Of a DNA stretch of 64,000 nucleotides, positions 47,671 through 55,473 are shown in pieces. Source of the stretch: Bdellovibrio sp. SKB1291214. Its GTDB lineage: Bacteria; Bdellovibrionota; Bdellovibrionia; Bdellovibrionales; Bdellovibrionaceae. The translations under genes were made by a program, and so were the position numbers. The DNA lies in the NCBI RefSeq assembly GCF_002209355.2, contig NZ_CP106855.1:3596001-3660000 (forward strand), given 5' to 3'. The notes beneath the pieces are model-generated. The model was not told where the DNA came from. It did no database searches and saw only the letters and a program-made list of their open reading frames with translations. Numbering within the stretch: position 1 is the first letter of the stretch; each line of letters starts with the position of its first letter.

Positions 47671-48108
47671 ATGAGCTTGCTTAATCAACTAGCTCCTAAA
47701 GCTGGATCAAAACACGCTCCAAAAAGAATCGGTCGTGGTATCGGTTCTGGTATGGGTGGTACATCTACTAAAGGTCACAAGGGTCAATTGGCTCGTACTG
47801 GCGGTACTGTGCGTCGTGGTTTTGAAGGTGGTCAAACACCTATGCACCGTCGTTTGCCTAAATTTGGTTTTAGCAACGTCGCGTTCGCTAACAATTTTGA
47901 GATTGTTAATATCGGACAACTTGCTAAATTTTCTGGAGAAGTAACTCCCGAAACTCTTTTCACTGCTGGACTTGTTAATAAAGGCGCGGTTAAGATTTTG
48001 GGGAATGGCGAGCTAAAAACAGCTTTGACTGTAAAAGCTCACAAATTTTCAGAAAGCGCTAAGAAAGCTATTGAAGCTGCTGGCGGCAAAGTCGAGGTAA
48101 TTAAGTAG
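47671..48108 (+). CDS. rplO: 50S ribosomal protein L15
   Basis: 145 residues. Gly-rich, basic N-terminal extension ([22 protein letters not shown]) threads rRNA. AAGGGG precedes the ATG. The stop overlaps the secY GTG by one base. Confidence 0.97.
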   Translation: MSLLNQLAPKAGSKHAPKRIGRGIGSGMGGTSTKGHKGQLARTGGTVRRGFEGGQTPMHRRLPKFGFSNVAFANNFEIVNIGQLAKFSGEVTPETLFTAGLVNKGAVKILGNGELKTALTVKAHKFSESAKKAIEAAGGKVEVIK

Positions 48109-49436
48109 TGTCTGCAATTGAAAGCATCGCAAAGAATTCGGATCTTCGTAAACGTATATTCTTCACGTTGGCCTTATTGGCCGTCTACAGAATCGGAGTT
48201 CATGTTCCAACGCCTGGCGTGGATGGAACTGCGGTGCTTTCATTTTTCCAAGCTCAAGCGCGTGGAATTTTCGGCCTATTTAACACCTTCACTGGTGGTG
48301 CACTTTCCCAGTTCAGCGTGTTTGCACTGGGAATCATGCCTTACATCTCTGCTTCGATCATTTTCCAACTTCTGACTTCAGCGGTTCCAATGTTGGAATC
48401 TTTGAAAAAAGAAGGTGAAGCTGGTCGTCGCAAAATCAATCAATACACTCGCTATGCGACTGTGGCTTTGGCAATCGTTCAAGGTTACGGAATCTCTACT
48501 TGGTTGATGAACTCTACAAGCCCAGATGGTCGTTCACTTGTGATCGCTCCGACTGTGGCATTCCTTCCTTTCCAATTGATGACAATCATTACGTTGACAG
48601 CAGGTACTTGCTTCATCATGTGGTTGGGTGAGCAAATCACTGAAAGAGGTATCGGTAACGGTTCTTCTTTGATCATCTTTACTGGTATCGCTGCTGCTAT
48701 TCCTCAGGGCGCTCAACGTCTATGGGAACTTGTTGCTTCTGGCGAAATGAAATTTGCAGTTGTATTGCTTCTGTTAGTTCTAATGGTTGCTATCATCGCT
48801 GCGGTTATCTATATGGAAGTCGCTCAACGTAGAATCACTGTTCAGTATTCTCAACGTGCGGGTGGCGGCGGTATGCAGTCTATGCAGACTCCTACAAGCC
48901 ATCTTCCAATCAAAATTAACTTCTCTGGGGTTATCCCACCAATCTTCGCGAGCTCGTTGCTAATGTTCCCAGCGACAATGGCTCAGTTCGTTCACACGCC
49001 ATGGTTGAAAGCGCTTCAGGAATCTTTGAATCCTTCAGGCACAATCTTCAATATCATGTTCGTGGCTTTGATCGTTTTCTTCTCTTTCTTCTACACAGAG
49101 ATCGTGTTCAACCCGAATGAAGTTGCTGATAACTTGAAAAAGTACGGCGGTTTCATCCCTGGTGTTCGCGCGGGTAAAAGCACTGCGGATTATATCCAAA
49201 AAGTACTTGAGCGCGTAAACGTATTGGGTTGCGTATACTTGTCTACGATCTGCGTAATGCCGGGTATCTTGGCTTCTGGTTTGAATCTTCCGTTCTACTT
49301 CGGTGGTACGTCTCTTTTGATCTTGGTCGGTGTTGCTTTGGATACTGCTCAGCAAATCCAATCCCACATGATCACTCAAAAATACGAAGGTTTCATGAAG
49401 GGTGCAAAAATCCGTAGCAGAAGGGTTCAGTTTTAA
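48108..49436 (+). CDS. secY: Preprotein translocase subunit SecY
   Basis: 442 residues, ten membrane helices forming the protein-conducting channel. Signature [14 protein letters not shown], the QYSQRAGGG loop and [17 protein letters not shown] cytoplasmic loop are visible. GTG start overlaps the rplO stop (TAGTG), implying coupling; its TAA overlaps the adk ATG. Confidence 0.98.
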   Translation: MSAIESIAKNSDLRKRIFFTLALLAVYRIGVHVPTPGVDGTAVLSFFQAQARGIFGLFNTFTGGALSQFSVFALGIMPYISASIIFQLLTSAVPMLESLKKEGEAGRRKINQYTRYATVALAIVQGYGISTWLMNSTSPDGRSLVIAPTVAFLPFQLMTIITLTAGTCFIMWLGEQITERGIGNGSSLIIFTGIAAAIPQGAQRLWELVASGEMKFAVVLLLLVLMVAIIAAVIYMEVAQRRITVQYSQRAGGGGMQSMQTPTSHLPIKINFSGVIPPIFASSLLMFPATMAQFVHTPWLKALQESLNPSGTIFNIMFVALIVFFSFFYTEIVFNPNEVADNLKKYGGFIPGVRAGKSTADYIQKVLERVNVLGCVYLSTICVMPGILASGLNLPFYFGGTSLLILVGVALDTAQQIQSHMITQKYEGFMKGAKIRSRRVQF

Positions 49437-50071
49437 TGAACGTTATTCTGTTTGGAGCTCCTGGAGCTGGTAAAGGTACACAATCTGAGTTGTTGATCAA
49501 ACACTTGGGTATGACTCAAATCAGCACTGGAGATTTGTTCCGAGCTGCCATCAAAGGTCAAACAGACCTTGGCAAAAAAGCCCAAGAGTACATGGATAAA
49601 GGTCAATTGGTACCAGATAGCATTGTTATCGGTATGGTTGAGGAAGTACTTCAAAAAGGCGTAAAAAACTTTATCCTTGATGGTTTTCCAAGAACTGTGG
49701 CGCAAGCTGAGGCTTTGGATAACCTTTTGAATAAGATGACACTTTCTATTGGGAAAGCCATTTTTTTGGAAGTTCCAATGGAAATTTTGATGGATCGTTT
49801 AACTGGTAGACGCGTATGTAAAAATTGCGGGGCAGTCTACCACATCGTCAGCAAGCCTACCAAGACGGAAGGCAAATGTGATAACTGCGGCGGCGAAGTC
49901 ATTCAACGTAATGACGACAAAGCTGATGTGATTGAGACTCGTCTTAAGAACTATCAGGAATTCACAAGCCCACTTAAAGAGTTTTATAAAAAATCAGGAA
50001 AATACATCGAAGTCGACGGTAATAGGGACACAGCGCAGGTCTATAAAGAGATCGAAAAAATAATAGGCTAA
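49436..50071 (+). CDS. adk: Adenylate kinase, zinc-lid type
   Basis: 211 residues. Interconverts ATP, AMP and ADP. P-loop [10 protein letters not shown] at 7-16, DGFPRT, and a LID with CKNC...CDNC, four Cys likely binding zinc. Start overlaps the secY stop (TAATG). map and infA, often found next, are absent. Confidence 0.98.
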   Translation: MNVILFGAPGAGKGTQSELLIKHLGMTQISTGDLFRAAIKGQTDLGKKAQEYMDKGQLVPDSIVIGMVEEVLQKGVKNFILDGFPRTVAQAEALDNLLNKMTLSIGKAIFLEVPMEILMDRLTGRRVCKNCGAVYHIVSKPTKTEGKCDNCGGEVIQRNDDKADVIETRLKNYQEFTSPLKEFYKKSGKYIEVDGNRDTAQVYKEIEKIIG

Positions 50072-50152
50072 CCACTTTTATTATTTTTTACTCTAGACAT
50101 TAAAACTGCTCGGTGATAGCGTCCGACTCCTCGTTTGTATTTTTGCTGTGTA

Positions 50153-50177
50153 TTTTTGGTCATTTTTCGACCAAAAA
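50153..50177 (+). repeat. Hairpin before rpmJ
   Basis: TTTTTGGTC (50153-50161) pairs with GACCAAAAA (50169-50177), 22 bases before the rpmJ ATG. Possibly a leader or processing structure. Confidence 0.4.
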
Positions 50178-50199
50178 AATAGCAAGTATGGGAAGAAAT

Positions 50200-50313
50200 A
50201 TGAAAGTAAGACCATCAGTAAAAGCAATCTGCAATAAGTGCAAAGTTATTAAAAGAAAAGGCGTTATTCGCGTAATCTGCGAAAACCCTAAACATAAGCA
50301 AAGGCAGGGTTAA
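50200..50313 (+). CDS. rpmJ: 50S ribosomal protein L36, zinc form
   Basis: 37 residues from ATG 50200 ([16 protein letters not shown]). CNKC, a later Cys and the His in NPKHKQRQG make the zinc site. A longer frame from 50113 adds unrelated residues and is rejected. GGGAAG precedes the ATG. Directly before rpsM as in other bacteria. Confidence 0.97.
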   Translation: MKVRPSVKAICNKCKVIKRKGVIRVICENPKHKQRQG

Positions 50314-50315
50314 TC

Positions 50316-50690
50316 ATGGCACGTATTCTTGGTGTCGACTTACCTAGAAATAAGCGCGTTGAAATCGCGTTGACATACATCTACGGCATTGGACGTCCTC
50401 GTGCGGCTATGATTTGCAAGCAAGTAGGCATTCCTTCAACTCTTAGAACTGAAGGTTTGACAGACGAGCACATCGCAAAAATCCGTGGCATCATCGAACA
50501 AAACTTTAAAGTTGAGGGTGACCTTCGTCGTGAGGTTGGCCAATTCATTAAACGTTTGATGGATCTAAATTGTTATCGCGGTATCCGCCATCGTAAAGGC
50601 TTGCCAGTTCGTGGTCAGAACACTCGTTCTAATGCACGTACTCGTAAAGGTCCTAAGAAGACGGTAGCTAACAAGAAAAAAGCAGTCTAG
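50316..50690 (+). CDS. rpsM: 30S ribosomal protein S13
   Basis: 124 residues. Contacts P-site tRNA and forms bridges to 50[26 protein letters not shown] and [17 protein letters not shown] are typical. AGGG precedes the ATG; 2 bases after rpmJ. Confidence 0.98.
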   Translation: MARILGVDLPRNKRVEIALTYIYGIGRPRAAMICKQVGIPSTLRTEGLTDEHIAKIRGIIEQNFKVEGDLRREVGQFIKRLMDLNCYRGIRHRKGLPVRGQNTRSNARTRKGPKKTVANKKKAV

Positions 50691-50706
50691 TTAAAGGACA
50701 TTAGCG

Positions 50707-51105
50707 ATGAACACTGAAAATAAAAACAAAACAGTAGCTAAGAAAAAAGTTAAAAGAAACGTTCCTCAAGGGAATTGCTACATTCAAGCTGGCTTCGGTA
50801 ACGTTATCGTAACGATGACTGATCCATCTGGCGCGACTGTATCATGGTCCTCTGCTGGTCACCTTGGTTTCAAAGGTAGCCGTAAAGGTACTCCATTCGC
50901 AGCTCAAGTAGCAGCGGAAGACGCAGCGAAAAAAGCTATGGAAGCGGGCATGAAAGCCGTGGACGTTTATCTTAAAGGTCCTGGCGCAGGCCGTGAACCA
51001 GCTATCCGTGCGTTGGCTGCAACTGGTATGAGAATCTTGACTCTTAAAGATATCACTCCAGTTCCACACAACGGTTGCCGTCCTCCTAAGCGCAGAAGAA
51101 TCTAA
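50707..51105 (+). CDS. rpsK: 30S ribosomal protein S11
   Basis: 132 residues. Part of the 30S platform. [21 protein letters not shown] and [15 protein letters not shown] are conserved. AAAGGA precedes the ATG. rpsD, usually next, is absent; a terminator follows. Confidence 0.98.
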   Translation: MNTENKNKTVAKKKVKRNVPQGNCYIQAGFGNVIVTMTDPSGATVSWSSAGHLGFKGSRKGTPFAAQVAAEDAAKKAMEAGMKAVDVYLKGPGAGREPAIRALAATGMRILTLKDITPVPHNGCRPPKRRRI

Positions 51106-51114
51106 TACTTAATA

Positions 51115-51141
51115 GGCGACTTTTTAAAAAGTCGCCTGTTT
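51115..51141 (+). terminator. Terminator-like hairpin after rpsK
   Basis: GGCGACTTTTT (51115-51125) and AAAAAGTCGCC (51126-51136) form a perfect palindrome, followed by TGTTT. Confidence 0.7.
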
Positions 51142-51284
51142 GGTTTGAAGTTCTTGGGTTTTTCAACGACTGCGTGATTCGATTCATGCAGTTCGATTCA
51201 AAAACCGTGCCGCGAAGCAAGACAGCTTGTTAAAAACTTCCTTTTCTTGTTGAATGGGGAGTTGCTAACAAAAGGGGTGTCTTA

Positions 51285-51352
51285 TTCAAGTTTAACGAAC
51301 ACATAGTTTCGTTGAATCTTGAAGCGAACATGAATCCTTTGGAGCATGTTCG
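51285..51352 (+). promoter_or_regulatory. Two-hairpin leader of rpoA
   Basis: TTCAAG-TTTAACGAA (51285-51299) pairs with 51307-51323 with small bulges, and CGAACATG (51325-51332) pairs with CATGTTCG (51345-51352). They lie 40 bases before the rpoA ribosome site. May be a ribosomal-protein or processing target. The 51142-51284 part holds no gene. Confidence 0.45.
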
Positions 51353-51392
51353 TCGATAAACTACTCAGATAAATTAACCTCTCGGGGGATCC

Positions 51393-52424
51393 ATGCAAGA
51401 GCATTATTATAAGTTTTGGAGAGAAATGATCAAACCAAAGGGATTTGAGGTTGATCGTGATACTCTTCGTGATGACTACGCAAAATTCATTATCCGTCCG
51501 CTTGAAAGAGGTTTCGGCGTTACTCTTGGTAACTCCCTAAGAAGAATTCTTCTTAGCTCTATGATGGGTTCTGCAATCACTGCGGTTAAATTCGAAGGTG
51601 TATTGCACGAGTTCACTACGATCCCAGACGTTCTTGAAGATGTTACTGACATTATCTTGAACCTTAAAGAAGTACGTTTCAAACAGTACACTTCTGACTC
51701 TTTGACTTTGAAGATCTCTAAAAAAGGTCCAGGCAAAGTAACTGCAGCAGACATCCAAGTTTCTGATAAGATCGAAGTTTTGAACCCAGATCTTCATATC
51801 GCTACTTTGGGTGCGAACGGTAACTTCAGCGCTGAAATCGTTGTAAGTTTCGGTCGTGGTTATGTTCCTGTTGAAAACAGAGAAACAGATCTTCCAGTTG
51901 GCTTCATCGGTGTTGACGCTCTTTACAGCCCAATCCGTAAAGTTAACTACAATGTTTCTAATGCGCGTGTTGGTCAAAGAACTGACTACGATGCATTGAC
52001 TTTGGAAGTATGGACTGATGGTTCATTGAAACCGGACGAAGCAGTTGCTCTTTCTTCTAAAATCATGAAAGAACAACTTCAAATCTTCCTTACTTTCGAT
52101 GAAAGCATGGAGCCAGTTGAAGAATCTCGCGAGCTAGGTTCGCCTTCATTGAACGAGAACTTGTTCCGTTCAGTTGACGATCTTGAGCTTTCTGTTCGTT
52201 CTGCGAACTGCTTGAAAAACGCTAACATCCGTTACATCGGTGAGTTGGTTGTTCGTTCTGAAGCAGAGATGCTTAAAACAAAAAACTTTGGACGCAAGTC
52301 TTTGAACGAGATCAAAGAGATCTTGGGCGAGATGGGTCTTGGCCTTGGTATGAAAATCGAAGGTTGGCCGCCTCCAGGTTGGGATCCTTCTCAACCACCA
52401 GTAAAAAGAGAAACACAACAATAG
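51393..52424 (+). CDS. rpoA: DNA-directed RNA polymerase alpha subunit
   Basis: 343 residues. N-terminal domain (about 20-245; [17 protein letters not shown]) makes the dimer that assembles beta and beta'; a linker leads to the C-terminal domain (about 260-325; [34 protein letters not shown]), which binds UP elements and activators. A 14-residue aromatic N-terminal extension and a Pro-rich tail are additions to the E. coli length (329). GGGGGA precedes the ATG. Confidence 0.98.
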   Translation: MQEHYYKFWREMIKPKGFEVDRDTLRDDYAKFIIRPLERGFGVTLGNSLRRILLSSMMGSAITAVKFEGVLHEFTTIPDVLEDVTDIILNLKEVRFKQYTSDSLTLKISKKGPGKVTAADIQVSDKIEVLNPDLHIATLGANGNFSAEIVVSFGRGYVPVENRETDLPVGFIGVDALYSPIRKVNYNVSNARVGQRTDYDALTLEVWTDGSLKPDEAVALSSKIMKEQLQIFLTFDESMEPVEESRELGSPSLNENLFRSVDDLELSVRSANCLKNANIRYIGELVVRSEAEMLKTKNFGRKSLNEIKEILGEMGLGLGMKIEGWPPPGWDPSQPPVKRETQQ

Positions 52425-52440
52425 TCACAAGCTGTGATGA

Positions 52441-52477
52441 CACCAACTCCCTGAGGAGTTGGTGAGGGCTGGAGCCC
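52441..52477 (+). repeat. Tandem hairpins between rpoA and rplQ
   Basis: CACCAACTCC/GGAGTTGGTG (52441-52464) is a perfect 10-bp stem with a 4-base loop; GGGC/GCCC (52466-52477) follows. Probably a processing or stability structure, since no T-run follows. A weaker AACAC/GTGTT pairing is downstream. Confidence 0.5.
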
Positions 52478-52560
52478 GAAAAAGAAACACCGAGCAATCA
52501 AGCGCGAGTGTTCTTCGTGAGGATACCTAATACGGTCCCCACGTTTTAACCGGAGAACAT

Positions 52561-53088
52561 ATGAGTTCACACAGAAGAAGAGTAAAGCATTTCGATCGTA
52601 AATCTGGCCCTAGAAAAGCGTTGTTGCGTGGTTTGGTGGAGTCTCTAGTAGAGCACGGCCGTATCACTACAACTGTTGACCGTGCGAAAGAAACTCGCCG
52701 TCACGTTGAGCGCGCTATCACTTTGGGTAAAAAAGGTGACTTGAACACAACTCGTTTGTTGTTGTCTCGCTACCCAAATAAAAACGTAGTAAGCATCATC
52801 ATGAAGGACTTGGCTCCTCGTTTTGCTTCTCGTCCAGGTGGTTACACTCGTATCATCAAAATCGGTCGTCGCCCTGGTGACACTGCTGAGATGGCTTTCC
52901 TTGAGTTCGTAGACTACGATTTCGAAGCTAAAACAGCTGCTAAAGAAGAAAAAACTGCTAAAGCTGACGCTAAGCCAGCTAAAAAAGTAGCTTCTAAAGC
53001 TAAAAAAGCAGGTACTAAAACTGTAGCTGCTAAAAAGAAAACTGTTAAGAAAACTCAAAAGAAAGCTCGTGCTAAATCACGCGCTTAA
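52561..53088 (+). CDS. rplQ: 50S ribosomal protein L17 with Lys/Ala tail
   Basis: 175 residues. The first 120 match L17 (MSSHRRRVKHFDRKSGPRKALLRGLVESL), located near the tunnel exit. Residues about 122-175 are an extra Lys, Ala and Thr-rich tail of H1 character, absent from E. coli L17 (127). CGGAG precedes the ATG. Last gene of the ribosomal cluster. Confidence 0.97.
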   Translation: MSSHRRRVKHFDRKSGPRKALLRGLVESLVEHGRITTTVDRAKETRRHVERAITLGKKGDLNTTRLLLSRYPNKNVVSIIMKDLAPRFASRPGGYTRIIKIGRRPGDTAEMAFLEFVDYDFEAKTAAKEEKTAKADAKPAKKVASKAKKAGTKTVAAKKKTVKKTQKKARAKSRA

Positions 53089-53112
53089 TTTAGAGAATCA
53101 AAATTGATTTTC

Positions 53113-53143
53113 AAAAAACCCAGGGCAACCTGGGTTTTTTTTT
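53113..53143 (+). terminator. Rho-independent terminator of the alpha operon
   Basis: AAAAAACCCAGG, GCAA loop, CCTGGG and nine T. Strong. Confidence 0.95.
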
Positions 53144-53170
53144 GGTATTTTCTGATCTGGAGGCACTTCA

Positions 53171-53737
53171 ATGAAGCAACATCTAAAAGCACTCGCACTG
53201 GTTATCATCGTCGGAGCATTGGGATACTGGGCATTTAATCACTATATGTTGAGCCGGGTGTCTGAGTCGCCGTCGAACCTGACTTCGATCGAAAAGATGG
53301 AAACCGAAGGCGTTCCAAACTTCACGGCAAAATCCTTGGATGGGCAGTCCTTTGATCTAAATCAAATGAAGGGGAAAGTCGTCATCCTGAATTTTTGGGC
53401 GTCCTGGTGCGGTCCCTGTGTTGAGGAAGTACCTTCTTTAATCAAGTTGATAAAAGAGTACAAGGGCGACATTCAATTGATCGCTGTTTCCGGAGATAGC
53501 AATGAACAAGACATTCACGTGTTCTTGAAATCCTTCCCGGAGCTTAAAGCTGAAAACATCAAAATTGTTTACGATCAGGATCGCAGTCTTATGAAAATGT
53601 TTGATGTTTCTCGTCTGCCGGAATCGCTGGTTCTAAACAAAGAGCAAAAGCTAGTTAAGAAACTTGTGGGCTCCATTGACTGGCATACCAAAGACTCTGT
53701 TGAGTATATGGATACTTTGTTAGGCAAAAAGAAATAG
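53171..53737 (+). CDS. Membrane-anchored TlpA/ResA-like thioredoxin
   Basis: 188 residues. Residues 6-27 are a signal anchor placing the domain in the periplasm. The thioredoxin fold (about 47-185) has the active site WASWCGPC near residues 76-83 and a cis-Pro region RLPESLVL. Such proteins reduce disulphides for cytochrome c maturation or other exported proteins; no ccm gene is nearby to say which. TGGAGG precedes the ATG. A lone gene after the alpha-operon terminator. Confidence 0.9.
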   Translation: MKQHLKALALVIIVGALGYWAFNHYMLSRVSESPSNLTSIEKMETEGVPNFTAKSLDGQSFDLNQMKGKVVILNFWASWCGPCVEEVPSLIKLIKEYKGDIQLIAVSGDSNEQDIHVFLKSFPELKAENIKIVYDQDRSLMKMFDVSRLPESLVLNKEQKLVKKLVGSIDWHTKDSVEYMDTLLGKKK

Positions 53738-53890
53738 CCGACATATAGCTGGTAGAGGCAAACGGCGAGCACAGGAGAAAACGGTTAGTGTTATAGCTAA
53801 GCGGATACCTGTCGCCTACCGAGTATGGTCGATAAATTGTTGGTTCAAGTAGTATATCGATTAGAAATATAAAAACCGAATTCGTACATC
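53738..53890. other. Gap after the TlpA-like gene
   Basis: About 150 bases with no supportable gene and no clear terminator for the thioredoxin-like gene. Confidence 0.35.
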
Positions 53891-53965
53891 GCTTTGTAAG
53901 CTAAGAATAAGAAAATGCTAAGACAATGCTTTGTAAGCTAAAAATAAGAAAATGCTAGAGACAAT
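53891..53965. repeat. Tandem 37/38-base direct repeat
   Basis: Unit 1 (53891-53927) and unit 2 (53928-53965) begin GCTTTGTAAGCTAA and end in GACAAT, with few differences. Unit 2 overlaps the terminator of the minus-strand lipoprotein gene. Only two units, so not a CRISPR. Confidence 0.75.
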
Positions 53966-53980
53966 TCCTATGTCTCTAGC
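53938..53980 (-). terminator. Terminator of the von Willebrand-like lipoprotein gene
   Basis: GCTAGAGACA (53954-53963) pairs perfectly with TGTCTCTAGC (53971-53980). On the minus strand ATTTTCTTATTTTT follows the stem. Confidence 0.75.
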
Positions 53981-54061
53981 TAATTCCAAGATTATCTTTA
54001 CGTTCAAAATTAATCTCTATCTTGCCGGGGTTCGAGGCCACGGCGATCGTATCAAAATCAA

Positions 54062-55126
54062 TTACGGGCAATCGAAAGCTAGGTCGATTTTAGTTCCTTC
54101 AACCAGAGCAGAGTTGAATTTCAAGATATTGCCTTCAACTTTGAATTGAGTGAAGTTTGCACCGTTGATTCCAATTTTTACGGAGCCCGCAACTGGAACA
54201 CATTGCAAAGTCATGTGAGTCATTGAGTTGACGATTTTATCGCGGAAAGTATTAAGTGTCGTAGCAAAGCTGGAATCACAGATGCTTCCCACTCCACCTT
54301 CTGTTTTGACAGACAATTGATCGTAGATCACGCCTTCGTGGCTGGGAGAAGCTGAAGCAGCGTCTTGCATAGCTTCGCAGGACTTGTCGTTGGGTTTTAC
54401 GATGATGCTGTTGAAAGTGAAGCGAATATCATTACCAAACTTTTGTTTCGCCATTGCGATTACATTGTCTGGCATGTCTTCAGCTTCTAATGGCAGCAAG
54501 CTTCCAGCGGCGTCACCAGCTTTCATTTTTGAAGCATCACCACCAACAGATCTTTCATCTTCATTAGAGACAAGGATAACTGACACCGCGGCACCCGCAC
54601 GATAGCAACCATTTGAATTAGCCAACGCAAAGTGGTTATAAGTCGCCTTTAAGCCACGTTCATCAGCGGACCCTGTACCGCCGATGGCCATTGCGTTCAC
54701 AGTGTTTTCAAAGATGCTTGTTAGATTGGCAGTACCTTTCTTAAGTAGATACGCCGGAGTCCCTGATGGCGGTGTGTATCCTGTCCAATCAGCAGAAAAG
54801 CCCCATTGGTTGTTCATCGCACGAGTCGTCGTCATGCACATTTGCCAGTCGATTCCTGAGGTCTCCAAGGAGCCTACAAAGTCACCCAAGCTTGCCGCTA
54901 GTTTTTTTAGATCGGGCAACATGGAGTTTGAGTCGTCAAACACGACCAAGAAGTCGACCTGTTTATTACCGTATCCGACTACTTGTGAGAAACTGACTGC
55001 ATTAGTAGGAGCGGATGAAGCTGCTTCTGTCGTCACCACTGGTGTGAAAGTCATTTTCGAACAAGCTGCAGAGAAGCTTGTCATCACAGTTAGGATCAGC
55101 AGATTTTTTAGATTCATCGTTTTCAT
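54062..55126 (-). CDS. Lipoprotein with von Willebrand factor A-like domain
   Basis: 354 residues. A signal peptide with a lipobox-like SAAC at about 19-22 suggests lipid attachment at Cys 22. The domain from about 55 to 250 begins VDFLVVFDDSNSM, a MIDAS-like DxSxS, as in VWA domains that bind metal and ligand proteins. Several Cys lie in the mature part. The C-terminal 60 residues look beta-rich. Function unknown; such proteins in predators often serve adhesion, but that is inference. GAGGTAG precedes the ATG at 55126. It is transcribed alone and ends at the terminator near 53954. Confidence 0.75.
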   Translation of the reverse strand: MKTMNLKNLLILTVMTSFSAACSKMTFTPVVTTEAASSAPTNAVSFSQVVGYGNKQVDFLVVFDDSNSMLPDLKKLAASLGDFVGSLETSGIDWQMCMTTTRAMNNQWGFSADWTGYTPPSGTPAYLLKKGTANLTSIFENTVNAMAIGGTGSADERGLKATYNHFALANSNGCYRAGAAVSVILVSNEDERSVGGDASKMKAGDAAGSLLPLEAEDMPDNVIAMAKQKFGNDIRFTFNSIIVKPNDKSCEAMQDAASASPSHEGVIYDQLSVKTEGGVGSICDSSFATTLNTFRDKIVNSMTHMTLQCVPVAGSVKIGINGANFTQFKVEGNILKFNSALVEGTKIDLAFDCP

Positions 55127-55350
55127 AGTTTTCTACCTCGACTATTAAAGACTAGCATCAGATCCGGCCTCAAAAAAAGTGTAAACAGCAAATGCGAGTC
55201 AAAATGACTAATGATTTCGATAATTTACGAGATACCGTCAAACTTGTATGCAGGACCTGATTAGAAGCTCGACGAAACTTCTGAAATAAAAACAAAACGG
55301 GTCGCGGAATAAAACAAATTCCGTCACTTTTAAAAATTGAGAGTGACCTC
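55127..55350. other. Divergent gap between lipoprotein and kinase genes
   Basis: About 225 bases expected to hold both promoters. CGGAAT/ATTCCG hairpin at 55305-55323. No confident promoter boxes. Confidence 0.35.
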
Positions 55351-55473
55351 ATGTCACATATCTTGCGTTTGAATTTCGAAGAACAAGTTCTTCATTACAA
55401 ATCTGTGACCCCATTGAAAAACGAGGAGTGTGTTGATAGATCAGGCGTCCATGGCGAAGTTGTCTTCATTTAA
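55351..55473 (+). CDS. Possible 40-residue ORF overlapping the kinase start
   Basis: ATG 55351 after GAGAGTGA reads 40 residues, MSHILRLNFEEQ..., to TAA at 55471, in another frame from the kinase and overlapping its start region. It may be a coupling leader ORF or chance. Confidence 0.25.
   Translation: MSHILRLNFEEQVLHYKSVTPLKNEECVDRSGVHGEVVFI

Noticed and set aside
53891-53965. Two direct repeats considered as a CRISPR remnant
   Set aside because: Adjacent units with no spacers and no cas genes.
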